Positions 31,757-41,730 of a stretch of 64,000 nucleotides of DNA are shown here, in pieces. Positions within the stretch are counted from its first letter, which is position 1. Every line of letters begins with the position of its first letter. Both the position numbers and the translations under genes were made by a program. Location: assembly GCF_000153025.1 (NCBI RefSeq), contig NZ_CH672433.1, forward strand, positions 479,456 through 543,455, given 5' to 3'. The DNA is from Marinomonas sp. MED121 (GTDB taxonomy: Bacteria > Pseudomonadota > Gammaproteobacteria > Pseudomonadales > Marinomonadaceae). The notes under the pieces are model-generated. The model was not told the origin of the DNA, did not search any database, and saw nothing but the letters and a program-made list of their open reading frames with translations.

Positions 31757-32023
31757 TCAGCGTCTTGTCTCAATCAGTTGCCACCAAGCAGAAAGTGTCG
31801 GGACACTTACCAAATCGATGAAGCTAACGCTTAAGCCCGCATTACGCCAATAGGTGCTGAGGTTCATTATTTGCAGGGAGCGCATACCGTAATAAACAAG
31901 GCTTTCTTCTTCATCAATATCGTTTTCATTAAAGCCCTGATTATTAGCATCTTTTAGCACTGTCACTAAACAGGACTTAAGTGCTAATTTATCTTCTGGT
32001 ATCGACACGGGTAAGTCAGCCAT
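31757..32023 (-). CDS. free-standing aryl/acyl carrier protein domain, siderophore type
   Basis: 88 residues resembling the C-terminal aryl carrier domain of EntB/VibB-type siderophore proteins: an acidic N-terminal part, a GMRSL segment (Ser49 as the phosphopantetheine site), then TYWRNAGLSVSFIDL and a C-terminal PTLSAWWQL stretch typical of those domains. The usual Asp before the Ser is Arg here. AAGAAGAG precedes the ATG. A near-perfect Fur box with a promoter lies upstream and a terminator follows, so it is a one-gene iron-regulated unit. No adenylation, condensation or isochorismatase gene is in the window, so its loading partner must be elsewhere or it is a relic. Confidence 0.8.
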   Translation of the reverse strand: MADLPVSIPEDKLALKSCLVTVLKDANNQGFNENDIDEEESLVYYGMRSLQIMNLSTYWRNAGLSVSFIDLVSVPTLSAWWQLIETRR

Positions 32024-32066
32024 TCATCTCTTCTTAAATGCAAGATTAAATAATTCACAAAAATAA

Positions 32067-32100
32067 ATTATAACAAATATAAATGATAATCACTATCATT
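32067..32100 (-). promoter_or_regulatory. Fur box overlapping the carrier-gene promoter
   Basis: 32082-32100 is an inverted repeat of the form AATGATAATCACTATCATT, nearly identical to the Fur consensus. On the minus strand, TGTTATAAT (extended -10, hexamer at 32067-32072) lies just downstream, so Fur would sit over the -35 region. The box is 59 bases before the carrier ATG and 135 bases before the divergent helicase gene. I assign it to the carrier gene because of the well-placed -10. Confidence 0.82.
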
Positions 32101-32234
32101 TAAAGATTCTAATTTGCTAATAATTTTCATCCAAGATAATGAGTTTACATGGCGCTAGTTCCCTACATAGGTTAAGCTGCGCGCTTTCTAACATAAGCGT
32201 TAGTAATTCATAATCATTGATACGAGTAAGCACT

Positions 32235-33587
32235 ATGAGTTTTGCCGAACTAGGCCTTTCTAAACCCATTCTCACTGCCATTAAAGAGTCAGGGTATAGC
32301 AAGCCGTCTCCTATTCAGCAGCAAGCAATTCCTGCCATTCTAGAAAGTAATGACATTATGGCAGCTGCACAAACAGGGACAGGTAAAACAGCTGGCTTCA
32401 CTCTACCCTTGTTGGAGATTTTGAGTCGTGGCGCAAAAGCCAACGCAAACCAAGTGAGAGCCTTAGTATTAACGCCAACACGAGAACTTGCTGCACAAGT
32501 GGCTGACAGTGTAGCAACCTATGGTCAGCACCTTAATTTGCGCTCTGATGTGGTCTTTGGTGGGGTAAAAATCAACCCACAAATGATGCGCCTACGCAAA
32601 GGCACTGATATCTTGGTGGCTACACCAGGTCGCCTGTTAGACCTTTATAATCAAAAAGCTATTCGCTTTGATCAATTAGAAGTATTAGTGCTTGATGAAG
32701 CTGACCGTATGTTAGACATGGGCTTTATCCACGACATCAAAAAAGTGTTGGCCCTACTTCCTAAGCGCCGACAAAACCTGCTGTTCTCAGCAACATTTTC
32801 GGATGATATTCGACAGCTTGCCAAAGGCTTGATGAACAACCCTGTTGAAGTCTCTGTGTCTCCTGCTAATGCGGCAACGCCAACGGTTAAGCATCTACTG
32901 CACCCAGTGGACAAAAAAGAGAAGACAGCCTTACTGATTCACCTCATTGTGACCCAAGACTGGCAACAGGCACTGGTGTTTAGTCGTACCAAACATGGTG
33001 CTAATAAAATCGTACAAAAATTAAATGATGCTGGTATTAGTGCTGCTGCAATCCATGGTAATAAAAGCCAAGGAGCAAGAACCAAGGCCTTAGCTGACTT
33101 TAAAAACAGTGATATTAGAATTCTCGTTGCGACAGATATCGCAGCCCGTGGTATTGATATCGAACAACTCCCACAAGTAGTTAACTTTGATTTACCTAAT
33201 GTGGCGGAAGATTATGTACACCGTATTGGCCGTACCGGTCGTGCTGGCGCTACCGGTAAAGCCGTTTCTTTGGTAAGTGCTGATGAAGTAGATCAGTTAA
33301 AAGACATTGAACGCCTTATTAAAAAGTTGATTCCTAGGGAAACCTTAGTGGGGTTTGATCCCAACCATGTGGTGCCCGAAACCAGCTTAGACACGCGACC
33401 AATTAAAACGAAGAAACCTAAAAAGCCTAAAAAGGATTTACCCGCTCACAATGATGAGTCAGGTAAAAAGTCCAGCGCTAAAAGCAAAAAGCCAATCTTA
33501 CTTGAGCCAGGCCTTAGAACTCAGCCGTTAGCACCTAAGCGTAAACCACGTCGTCGCAGGCCAACTAAACCTGCCTCCGATAGCTAA
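32235..33587 (+). CDS. DEAD-box ATP-dependent RNA helicase (RhlE-like)
   Basis: 450 residues starting MSFAELGLS, the usual start of this group; the frame is open a little further upstream from a TTG. Motifs seen: Q-motif [35 protein letters not shown], and HRIGRTGR. The C-terminal tail is Lys/Arg-rich ([17 protein letters not shown]) and likely RNA-binding. RhlE-type proteins act in ribosome assembly and RNA decay. Monocistronic with a terminator. Confidence 0.93.
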   Translation: MSFAELGLSKPILTAIKESGYSKPSPIQQQAIPAILESNDIMAAAQTGTGKTAGFTLPLLEILSRGAKANANQVRALVLTPTRELAAQVADSVATYGQHLNLRSDVVFGGVKINPQMMRLRKGTDILVATPGRLLDLYNQKAIRFDQLEVLVLDEADRMLDMGFIHDIKKVLALLPKRRQNLLFSATFSDDIRQLAKGLMNNPVEVSVSPANAATPTVKHLLHPVDKKEKTALLIHLIVTQDWQQALVFSRTKHGANKIVQKLNDAGISAAAIHGNKSQGARTKALADFKNSDIRILVATDIAARGIDIEQLPQVVNFDLPNVAEDYVHRIGRTGRAGATGKAVSLVSADEVDQLKDIERLIKKLIPRETLVGFDPNHVVPETSLDTRPIKTKKPKKPKKDLPAHNDESGKKSSAKSKKPILLEPGLRTQPLAPKRKPRRRRPTKPASDS

Positions 33588-33631
33588 TAGATAGCTAGCA
33601 AATAGCCAAGCAATAAAGTTAAGCCTCACTA

Positions 33632-33663
33632 TAAAAAAACAGACCTTGCGTCTGTTTTTTTAA
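33632..33663. terminator. bidirectional terminator after the helicase gene
   Basis: A-run, ACAGAC / GTCTGT stem with a CTTGC loop, T-run. It lies between convergent genes (helicase and MATE transporter). Confidence 0.88.
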
Positions 33664-33686
33664 TGCCAAAAATAAAAGCCAAGCAA

Positions 33687-35015
33687 TTAATCAAAAAGAC
33701 GCCCTTTAATACAAAAAAATAAATAACAAGAATACCCAACCCCAGCCACCAGCTGAACACTCCAAAGCAATATCAAAGTGTCCATCCCCAAATAAATCAA
33801 GATAGCCATCAAAGGCAGTAGGATGAGCCAATGATAAACAGCTGTATATTTCAACACCGTTTTATGCAACCCCATACCAAACAAGGTTTGGGTAAATAAC
33901 GACATAAACACAGCTAGCGGTGCTTCTAACAGTACCAAAACCAAGAGCTCACTTAAGCTGATAATCATGCTGATATCATTGATAAATAAAGCGGAAATTG
34001 AATTTAAAAACGGCATTAAAGCCAAACCTAATAGCAGATAAGTCATCACACCTGTGGCTAATGCTGTATATAAAATACGACGTACATTCATTTTATTCCC
34101 TGCTCCCACAGCTTCACCGGTAACTGCCCCTGTCACACTGCCCAAACCTCTAATAGGAATCACATAAATACGGGAAATACGCATGACCAAACTGGCCACT
34201 AATAAGGCTGTAGCAGAGACATTGGCAAGCATGGCGAGTAGGACCACACTGTAACCAATAAATAAGAACTGGCTTAACCCCACAGTGACCGCTTTCATCA
34301 GCATGGGAGTGACACCTTCTAGCTGAATTTTCTCTAATCGAATAAAACGTGACACGGAATAAAGTGCAAAAATCACATTGCCCAAGATATGACTTAAAGC
34401 GGTTGCAAAACCAGCACCGGCAACACCATAGCCTTGATCTACGGCCCAAAATGTTGTGACTAGATTAAACACATTAATACTAATGTTACGGTACATGTTA
34501 ACCGTAGAAAGCCCGCAAGAGACTAAATACCCAGATAAACAAAGACCCAAAGCCATAAAGGGTAAACCCCAAATACGTGATACCAAGTAATCCTCTGCAA
34601 AATCAGACTGACCACTTTCGACAACATAGCCTTGGGCAATAAAACTTGCCATGCTCAACAATAAGGTCATTAAAACCAAACTAATACAGGTACAGGTAAG
34701 AACAGAAGTAGAAAAGCAGATATGGGCTTGCTTAAGGTTTTTAGCCCCCATTGCATGGGAGCACTCGGTCCTCACCACAATAAAAAAGCCAATAAAAATT
34801 GATTGCAGCAATAAAAAGACAAAACTCATACTCGAAGCAGCGCTGAGCGCTTGCTCGCCAAGGGAGCTAATAATTAACAAGTCAACCAAGGTTAAGCTTT
34901 GTAGGCCAATGGAAGATACTGCGTTAGGTAGCCAGCGCCGCAGAATTTTTTTAAAAGCAGGGAAGTCGAATAAGTGAAGATCAATAATTCGCAGTAGAAT
35001 CGCATTCATAAGCAA
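33687..35015 (-). CDS. MATE family efflux transporter
   Basis: 442 residues with about 12 hydrophobic segments in two related halves, the MatE layout. Family-like segments are LPNAVSSIGLQSLTLVDLLIIS near the start and TGAVTGEAVGAGN in the middle of the second half. It probably exports a small cationic or drug-like compound with Na+ or H+ entry; the substrate cannot be read from sequence. It is a single gene. Its nearness to the iron-regulated carrier gene (1.7 kb) may be chance. Confidence 0.85.
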   Translation of the reverse strand: MLMNAILLRIIDLHLFDFPAFKKILRRWLPNAVSSIGLQSLTLVDLLIISSLGEQALSAASSMSFVFLLLQSIFIGFFIVVRTECSHAMGAKNLKQAHICFSTSVLTCTCISLVLMTLLLSMASFIAQGYVVESGQSDFAEDYLVSRIWGLPFMALGLCLSGYLVSCGLSTVNMYRNISINVFNLVTTFWAVDQGYGVAGAGFATALSHILGNVIFALYSVSRFIRLEKIQLEGVTPMLMKAVTVGLSQFLFIGYSVVLLAMLANVSATALLVASLVMRISRIYVIPIRGLGSVTGAVTGEAVGAGNKMNVRRILYTALATGVMTYLLLGLALMPFLNSISALFINDISMIISLSELLVLVLLEAPLAVFMSLFTQTLFGMGLHKTVLKYTAVYHWLILLPLMAILIYLGMDTLILLWSVQLVAGVGYSCYLFFCIKGRLFD

Positions 35016-35223
35016 AAATCCACGATAAATCTCAGCTTAGAGCGATTCCCTTGCATACAGTGATCCTATTAAGTTTTCAGCATTAATAGCTGAACTTCTG
35101 TATAAATTTTATACAACTCCTTAAATATGATGCATGATTAAGAAAACTGAAAGGTGTTCACTTTATTTTTTTCACTTTTTTAACATGAGTGTCTCCTAAT
35201 TAAATAACCCTTATTTTTGTTCA

Positions 35224-35255
35224 GCCATAAAAAAAACCAACCCTAAGGTTGGCTT
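35224..35255 (-). terminator. terminator after ilvE
   Basis: AACCAACC / GGTTGG stem with a CTAA loop and an eight-A tract (T tract on the minus strand), about 55 bases past the ilvE stop. A second small hairpin CTTCAC-ACGAAA-GTGAAG lies at about 35279-35296. The rest of the 35016-35307 gap is AT-rich without a gene. Confidence 0.82.
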
Positions 35256-35307
35256 TGTATTCAAGATGCTTTCGCTCTTCTTCACACGAAAGTGAAGATT
35301 GCTTTGA

Positions 35308-36237
35308 TTAACAGTAGGTTAACCAATGCTCATATTGGCTATTACGACCTTTTACGATATCAAAATACAAGCTTTGAAGTTTTTCAGTAATAGGGCCACG
35401 GGCACCACTGCCAATTTGACGATTATCAAGCTCTCTAATTGGCATAACTTCTGCTGCGGTGCCAGTGAAGAAAGCTTCATCAGCGACATAGACTTCATCA
35501 CGTGTTAGACGCTTTTCTTTGACTGTATAACCCAGCTCTTCAGCCAACTGCATAATAGTGCGACGAGTAATACCATCTAAGCAAGATGTCAGTTCTGGGG
35601 TGTAAATAATACCGTCACGAATAACGAAAATATTTTCACCTGAACCTTCAGCCACATAGCCTTCGTTATCCAGCAACAAGGCTTCTTCACAACCCGATTG
35701 TAAGGCTTCTTGTAATGCCAACATGGAGTTCATGTAGTTACCATTGGCCTTGGCTTTACACATGGTAATGTTGACATGGTGACGAGTATAAGAAGAGGTA
35801 CGAATTCGAATCCCTTTAGCCAGGTTCTCTTCGCCCATATAAGAAGGCCATTCCCACGCAGCAACCATGGTATGAGTTTGCAAGTTATCCGCACGCAAGC
35901 CCATGCCTTCAGAGCCATAAAAACACATAGGACGAATATAAGCTGACGCAAGCTTATTCTCTTGAATAGACTTAATGTGCGCCTGATTCACTTCTTCTTT
36001 AGTACAAGGCATTGGCATATTCAGAATATGAGCCGAACGGAATAAACGGTCAGTATGCTCTTCTAATCGAAAAATCGCTGGGCCTTTTGGGGTTTCGTAT
36101 GCGCGAACACCTTCAAAAACACCCATGCCGTAATGCAAGGTGTGAGTTAATACATGTATTTTTGCATCACGCCAATCTACCATTTCACCGTCTAACCAGA
36201 TGAAACCATCTCTATCTGCCATGGTTGGCATTGCCAT
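35308..36237 (-). CDS. ilvE: branched-chain amino acid aminotransferase
   Basis: PLP enzyme for the last step of valine, leucine and isoleucine synthesis, 309 residues, class IV aminotransferase fold. Seen: MGVFEGVRAYETPKGP near the start, the Lys-containing KANGNYMNS segment, and the EGSGENIF cofactor loop. It follows glnE by 89 bases, as in Pseudomonas. Confidence 0.97.
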   Translation of the reverse strand: MAMPTMADRDGFIWLDGEMVDWRDAKIHVLTHTLHYGMGVFEGVRAYETPKGPAIFRLEEHTDRLFRSAHILNMPMPCTKEEVNQAHIKSIQENKLASAYIRPMCFYGSEGMGLRADNLQTHTMVAAWEWPSYMGEENLAKGIRIRTSSYTRHHVNITMCKAKANGNYMNSMLALQEALQSGCEEALLLDNEGYVAEGSGENIFVIRDGIIYTPELTSCLDGITRRTIMQLAEELGYTVKEKRLTRDEVYVADEAFFTGTAAEVMPIRELDNRQIGSGARGPITEKLQSLYFDIVKGRNSQYEHWLTYC

Positions 36238-36326
36238 ACTCTTTCTCCTATCTCATACATTTGCAAAGGCTGCCAGTTAGCAGCCTTATTATTGTTTTAT
36301 ATTGATTAGCGTCCTAATAAGAGAGG

Positions 36327-39323
36327 TTAACTCTCTTTTAAGACAAATGCTTGCCACAGATTATTAACTTCTTCTTGGTTGGCTTGCAACTGCTCTTTAG
36401 GGATTACACGGGTTTGTTTTTGCAAGGTCAGCCTATGGGTCTGAGCACGGTATAATTTATAAGCCTCAGTCATCACATTAGCATCATCCGCCGTTAAAAT
36501 ACCGGCAGCAACACTGGCTTCGATTTGCCTAATATTATCTGAATAGCGCATTAACTCTGGGTAACGATGAGACCAAGCAAGCACCATAAACTGCACCATA
36601 AACTCAATATCAATAATGCCACCAGCCCCTTGTTTTAGATCAAAACTGGTATTGGTTTTGCCTGTATCTAGGTGCTTACGCATTTTTTCACGCATTTTAA
36701 TCACCTCTCCTTTTAACACAGATTGGTCTCTTTCTTTTGCCAAAATTTGCTGACGACTTTGCTCAAATTTTAGAGCCAAGGCCTGATTACCTGAGACAAC
36801 ACGAGCGCGTGTCAGGGCTTGATGTTCCCAAATCCAAGCTTCTTTATTCTGATAATCATTAAACGCCTCTAAGCTTGTTACTAAGAGCCCTGAGTTCCCA
36901 GATGGTCGAAGTCGCATATCGACTTCATATAAGCGCCCACAAGATGTAAAGCTCGTGAGCATATGAATAATACGTTGGCCTAAACGGGTGTAAAAGGTGA
37001 GGTTATCAATACTACGATCACCATTGGTATAAGCGCTTCTATCACTGTTATGGATAAACACCAAATCAAGATCAGAGTCATAACCTAGCTCTAACCCTCC
37101 AGACTTTCCATAGCCAACCACAACCAATTCAGGGCTTAACACAGCCTCGACTTTTGCTTGGTCATTTTTATAAGTTGGATAACCATGGCGATGGATAAGG
37201 TAATACCAAGCTTTTTGTAACACTTGCTCGACTATCACCTCTGCTAACCAAGTCAGGTGGTCGCTGACTTTCATCAAAGGTAATACCTCGGTGATATCAC
37301 AAGCAGCAATTCTTAAGATGATAGAACGGCGAAAACGACGTAAAGCATCCATATGAGCTTCTTCATCATCCTCAGGCAAACGCAATAGAATTTGCCTTAA
37401 CTCATCTTCCATCATGGCTTTATCTGGCGGTGAAAACAGAGTGTTGCCATCTAATAATTCATCTAACAACATAGGGCTGTTAGAGATAGACTCACTAAAC
37501 CAAGCACTGTCTCTACTTAATCGAATCAAATGTGAAATGGCCGTTGGGTTTTCAATCAACAAAACGAGGTAGGAGGTCCGCCTTAGAATGGCTTCTAGAA
37601 TAGGGAAAACCCGCTCTAGTATGACATCAGGGTGAGCTTCGTCTTTTAATGCATAGGTAAAATCCGCAAAAAAAGTTGCCAACCTTTCTTGGCCAATAGG
37701 TTGCATGAAAGCCACCGCTTTAGAGGTTAAAAAGCGACTTATCTGAGCAACAACCTTAGTTTGATCATCCCAATCTACCTCCGCAATAAGATCCACAACA
37801 TGTTCTTGATTAAGCGGCTGGCTAGCAGCACTGCTGCTCGTTTTATCCGTTTTAAACTCAGTATTCTTAAGGGGAGCTAAGGTTTGGCTCAGACCACTTC
37901 TAAATAATAAACGCCAAGCATCTCGGTCTGAGGTCTCACTCGCATCTTGGTTATCGTCTTCAATCAGATCAACAAAAGCCTCATGCACTTTAGTTCTCGC
38001 CAGGCTTAATGCCTGATGTAAAGCAGCCCATTCGGTGTAACCCAGCATGATGGCAATACGTAACCTTTGCTCAGCATCTTCAGGAAGCAATTGCGTTTGT
38101 TCATCTTTAACCGCTTGCAGGGCATGCTCTGTTCGGCGTAACAACTGATAAGCTGACCATAAAACATCAACCTGCTCAGACTCTAAATAACCTTGTTTCG
38201 CTAAATAAGGTAAGACTTGATAAAGAGATTGCGTTTGCAACCCCGTGTCACGACCACCATGCAGTATTTGCAGCGCTTGAACAATAAACTCAATTTCACG
38301 AATGCCACCTTGGCCGAGTTTAATATTGTGCTCAATACCTTTGCGCTGGACTTCTTTAGCTATCATTTTTTTCAAATCACGCAGGGCAGTAATAGCAGAG
38401 AAATCTAAATATTTACGATAAACAAAAGGACGCCTTAACTGCTCAAACGCAAGGGCATCTGCTTCATCACCCGCCATCACGCGAGATTTGATCATGGCAT
38501 ACCTTTCCCAGTCTCGCCCTTGGTCTTGGTAATAGTTCTCCAACGAATCTAAGTTGAGCACCAAGGCACCACTTTGCCCATAAGGACGAAGTCGCATATC
38601 CACTCTAAACACAAAACCATCTAAGGTAATTTGGTCTAAATGCTGAATCAGCTTTTGCCCTATTTTGGTAAAATACTCTTGGTGAGAGATGGATTTTTTA
38701 CCATTTTGCGTCTCCCCGTGCTCACGAAAAGCAAAGATCAGGTCAATATCAGAAGAAAGGTTTAGCTCACCTCCCCCGAGCTTTCCCATACCAATGACTA
38801 TCATGGAAACCAGCTCACCTTCACTATCAAGGGCATCACCATAAAGATTTTGATAGTGATTCTTTAACCAACGCAGACTGGTTTGCACACACACATCAGC
38901 CAGCTCGCTTAAAATTTTAGTGAGGTCTTTTAAGTCAATCTGCTGCAATAGATCTAGATAAATCAGTCGGCACATCCATTGATGGCGAAATAAGCGTAAC
39001 TGAGACATCAAGCTTTTCTCATCAAGGGTATATAAGGTGTCATCTAGAATGGGGGGCTCTTGCTTAGGTGATACTTGTAGCAGGCTCTCAGCATCCAAAT
39101 TAGCCCAGCCATCAACCCACTCAGGAAAACGTCCAGCCTGCTGAAAAACATAATCACTTAAACTTAAAACAGCCTCTAGCGCCTCTTTTTGAGGGAAACT
39201 AGAGAGTTCAGGTCTTAGCTCAATCAATTGAGCTAAACGTGATTCTTGACTCGGCAATGTTAATGTCTGGTAAAACGAGTTCAAACTTGGATTATTCTGG
39301 GGCAACAAACTTGGCATTCTCAC
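36327..39323 (-). CDS. glnE: glutamine synthetase adenylyltransferase/adenylyl-removing enzyme GlnE
   Basis: Controls glutamine synthetase by adding or removing AMP according to nitrogen status. 998 residues, a little longer than E. coli's. Two nucleotidyltransferase halves are clear: the N-terminal deadenylylase with GMGKLGGGELNLSSDIDL and the C-terminal adenylylase with GYGKSGGLELGYDSDLDLV, each followed by an all-helical domain. A short poly-Ser/Ala linker (TSSSAASQ) lies near residue 500. It lies downstream of the CYTH gene, upstream of ilvE. Confidence 0.97.
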   Translation of the reverse strand: MRMPSLLPQNNPSLNSFYQTLTLPSQESRLAQLIELRPELSSFPQKEALEAVLSLSDYVFQQAGRFPEWVDGWANLDAESLLQVSPKQEPPILDDTLYTLDEKSLMSQLRLFRHQWMCRLIYLDLLQQIDLKDLTKILSELADVCVQTSLRWLKNHYQNLYGDALDSEGELVSMIVIGMGKLGGGELNLSSDIDLIFAFREHGETQNGKKSISHQEYFTKIGQKLIQHLDQITLDGFVFRVDMRLRPYGQSGALVLNLDSLENYYQDQGRDWERYAMIKSRVMAGDEADALAFEQLRRPFVYRKYLDFSAITALRDLKKMIAKEVQRKGIEHNIKLGQGGIREIEFIVQALQILHGGRDTGLQTQSLYQVLPYLAKQGYLESEQVDVLWSAYQLLRRTEHALQAVKDEQTQLLPEDAEQRLRIAIMLGYTEWAALHQALSLARTKVHEAFVDLIEDDNQDASETSDRDAWRLLFRSGLSQTLAPLKNTEFKTDKTSSSAASQPLNQEHVVDLIAEVDWDDQTKVVAQISRFLTSKAVAFMQPIGQERLATFFADFTYALKDEAHPDVILERVFPILEAILRRTSYLVLLIENPTAISHLIRLSRDSAWFSESISNSPMLLDELLDGNTLFSPPDKAMMEDELRQILLRLPEDDEEAHMDALRRFRRSIILRIAACDITEVLPLMKVSDHLTWLAEVIVEQVLQKAWYYLIHRHGYPTYKNDQAKVEAVLSPELVVVGYGKSGGLELGYDSDLDLVFIHNSDRSAYTNGDRSIDNLTFYTRLGQRIIHMLTSFTSCGRLYEVDMRLRPSGNSGLLVTSLEAFNDYQNKEAWIWEHQALTRARVVSGNQALALKFEQSRQQILAKERDQSVLKGEVIKMREKMRKHLDTGKTNTSFDLKQGAGGIIDIEFMVQFMVLAWSHRYPELMRYSDNIRQIEASVAAGILTADDANVMTEAYKLYRAQTHRLTLQKQTRVIPKEQLQANQEEVNNLWQAFVLKES

Positions 39324-39418
39324 CTCGACCTCTAAAACAACTTCAGGCGTTACTATTTTTAATGGATGGCTGCTTTTAAATAAATAAGCAAAATCAAGTT
39401 AAACCATCCAACGGATAT

Positions 39419-40360
39419 CTAGTGATTATTCTGCTGATTTAACCAACGAGCAATGGCGAGCATAATCTGCCCCGTTTCTAAAATACTCGTTAGGTTAGCA
39501 ATCACAACCTCTTCTGTATTACTGATGGCTTTCATTTTATTAACCAAGTCACTGAGTTCTTGTGCAAGGGCTGGGCTAATAAAGGCCTCTAGTTTATCCA
39601 TGGCTTCATATATTGGCTTAAGATAAGCAAGATCATCATAAAAGCACATGGCTTCCCAATAAACTAACCAGGTTTCATACCAATAAGCGCCCTGATCTAC
39701 TAGGTTGGCACCATCAGTAAGAGGGTCTGGCAGCTCAATCTGTTTATTTTTAAGTCGCACACCCTTTTGGGCCTTACTCACTGTGCTCACTTGCACCGGC
39801 ACACTTTTGGCCAAACGGCTTGCAAAATCATACAGGGTAACTTCATCACCCTGCTTTAACTCAAGTTCTAATTCGCTAATTTGATCCTTACCATAAGGCG
39901 ACGTCACTTCCCCTTGATCACATACTACTTCCATCAGGGTATCCGCTTCTTTAATCAACCAAATTTGACGTTCAAAATCCGTTCGGAAAACTTGTAAAAG
40001 ACCCTTAACCCAAGCCCTGTCATGTAAGTTTTGTGGCAGCATCTCATCCGTAAGTCGCTCAAGCTCAAGCACATCTGCTTTAATATCCCATTCCCACTCA
40101 CCACGGGCATGCATACCAATTCGATTAGAACCGCGTGTTTTGAGGGTTTGAATATAACGTTCATTAATGGCTCGGATACGTAAAGCAATGCCAGATTGCA
40201 TCAAGATATTATCCTGCGTATCAAAATAACCATTCATCAGCTGTAAACTTGGCTCGGCACTACAATCTACTTGGTTGCCACACACAGCATTTAAAAATTC
40301 GTATGCTAAATTGAGGTGTTCTTTTTGAATCATCAATTTGAGTTCAAGTTCAGTTGCCAC
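39419..40360 (-). CDS. CYTH-domain inorganic triphosphatase (YgiF-like)
   Basis: 313 residues. The CYTH signature ExExK appears at the N-terminus (ELELK), with later conserved Arg/Lys strands (ALRIRAINERYIQTLKTRG) and a second ELELELK strand. Members hydrolyse inorganic triphosphate. A helical C-terminal part (from about residue 215) is shorter than a full CHAD domain. In E. coli ygiF also lies directly upstream of glnE, which supports the assignment. Confidence 0.9.
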   Translation of the reverse strand: MATELELKLMIQKEHLNLAYEFLNAVCGNQVDCSAEPSLQLMNGYFDTQDNILMQSGIALRIRAINERYIQTLKTRGSNRIGMHARGEWEWDIKADVLELERLTDEMLPQNLHDRAWVKGLLQVFRTDFERQIWLIKEADTLMEVVCDQGEVTSPYGKDQISELELELKQGDEVTLYDFASRLAKSVPVQVSTVSKAQKGVRLKNKQIELPDPLTDGANLVDQGAYWYETWLVYWEAMCFYDDLAYLKPIYEAMDKLEAFISPALAQELSDLVNKMKAISNTEEVVIANLTSILETGQIMLAIARWLNQQNNH

Positions 40361-40512
40361 GGTAAAGCCTCGTTAAGTGCCAAATTTTCTTATTGAAGCA
40401 GACGGATTTGAGCCCAATAAGAAAGAAATATAAAAAAAGTTTTGGCAGTTTATCAGAATCAGTAGCTTTCACCCTTGGTTCAGGCAAAATAATTATCTTC
40501 AAGGAGAAACTT

Positions 40513-41664
40513 ATGTCATTGCCAACACTAATCGATATGATGGGCCAGCTAATCAAAGCACCATCAATTAGCAGTAGTCAAAACCATTGGGATATGTCCA
40601 ATAAAGCCGTCATCGAATTACTCGAAGGCTGGCTCAGTCATTTAGGTTTTAAATGTGAGGTGATCAAGCTCGCCGGCCCTTTGGAAAAATACAACCTGAT
40701 CGCCACACTCGGTGAAGGCGAAGGTGGCCTCGTACTTTCTGGTCACACAGATACGGTTCCCTATGATGAAGGTCGTTGGCAATCTGACCCTTTCACCTTA
40801 ACTGAGCGCGAACAAAAGCTTTTTGGCCTTGGCACCTGTGATATGAAAGGATTTTTCGCCATTGTGCTGGATGCCATCAAAGACATGTGTGATAGCCCTA
40901 TCAAGCAGCCGCTGATTGTGCTCGCTACCGCCGATGAAGAAAGCTCAATGAATGGCGCCCGCGCCCTAGTTCAAAGCGACAAATTAAAGGCTAAATATGC
41001 CTTAATTGGCGAGCCGACCTCGCTCACACCTATTTATGCCCACAAGGGAATTATGATGGAACGCATCCGAGTTACGGGTAAAAGCGGCCATTCATCTAAC
41101 CCCAACTTAGGCACAAACGCGATGGATGCTATGCATGCGGTTATGTCAGAGTTGATGGCTTTTCGCCAAGAGTTAAAACAAAAATATAGCAATGGGGACT
41201 TTGCCATAGATTACCCCACTCTCAATTTGGGCTGTATTCATGGGGGCGATAGCCCAAACCGCATTTGTGCCGGTTGTGATATCGATTTTGACCTACGTGC
41301 TTTACCCGGCATGAGTAATCAAGCCCTAGTGGCAGAGATCCAACAAAGGCTACCCGCTATTGCAGAGAAAACCGGAACCAAAATACAATTGGAGCATTTA
41401 TTTCCAGATGTGCCTTCATTTGCCACTAGCTTAGAGTCAGACATAGTCAAAGCCTGTGAAAAGCTGACTAATAAAAAAGCCGATACCGTTGCCTTTGCGA
41501 CTGAAGGACCTTTTTTAAACCAAATGGGAATGGAAACCTTGGTATTAGGGCCGGGCTCTATTGATCAGGCCCATCAACCCAATGAGTTTTTAGCCTTAGA
41601 TCAAATTAATCCTATGCAGGATTTAATTCGATCCTTAGTCCGACGATACTGTCTAGAGGCATAA
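40513..41664 (+). CDS. argE: acetylornithine deacetylase
   Basis: Arginine synthesis: removes the acetyl group of N-acetylornithine. 383 residues from the ATG at 40513, which has AAGGAG nearby; the frame is open for 40 codons before it but lacks a ribosome site there. M20 peptidase fold with the metal ligands in SGHTDTVP, GTCDMKGF, ADEESS and GEPT. It is followed by argA 66 bases later, so the first and fifth steps of the arginine route are co-expressed. Confidence 0.96.
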   Translation: MSLPTLIDMMGQLIKAPSISSSQNHWDMSNKAVIELLEGWLSHLGFKCEVIKLAGPLEKYNLIATLGEGEGGLVLSGHTDTVPYDEGRWQSDPFTLTEREQKLFGLGTCDMKGFFAIVLDAIKDMCDSPIKQPLIVLATADEESSMNGARALVQSDKLKAKYALIGEPTSLTPIYAHKGIMMERIRVTGKSGHSSNPNLGTNAMDAMHAVMSELMAFRQELKQKYSNGDFAIDYPTLNLGCIHGGDSPNRICAGCDIDFDLRALPGMSNQALVAEIQQRLPAIAEKTGTKIQLEHLFPDVPSFATSLESDIVKACEKLTNKKADTVAFATEGPFLNQMGMETLVLGPGSIDQAHQPNEFLALDQINPMQDLIRSLVRRYCLEA

Positions 41665-41730
41665 TTTATGAATCAAAAGAGTTACACTTAGCACCGCTTT
41701 ATTTAATACTTCCAGACCTAGAGGTTTAAC

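Noticed and set aside
31593..31853. Plus-strand frame of 86 residues between prfC and the carrier gene
   Set aside because: It runs through the carrier gene terminator and its 3' coding part antisense, and has no start signal or recognisable protein.
32117..32302. Minus-strand 61-residue frame over the Fur box-helicase gap
   Set aside because: It overlaps the conserved helicase start antisense; no ribosome site.
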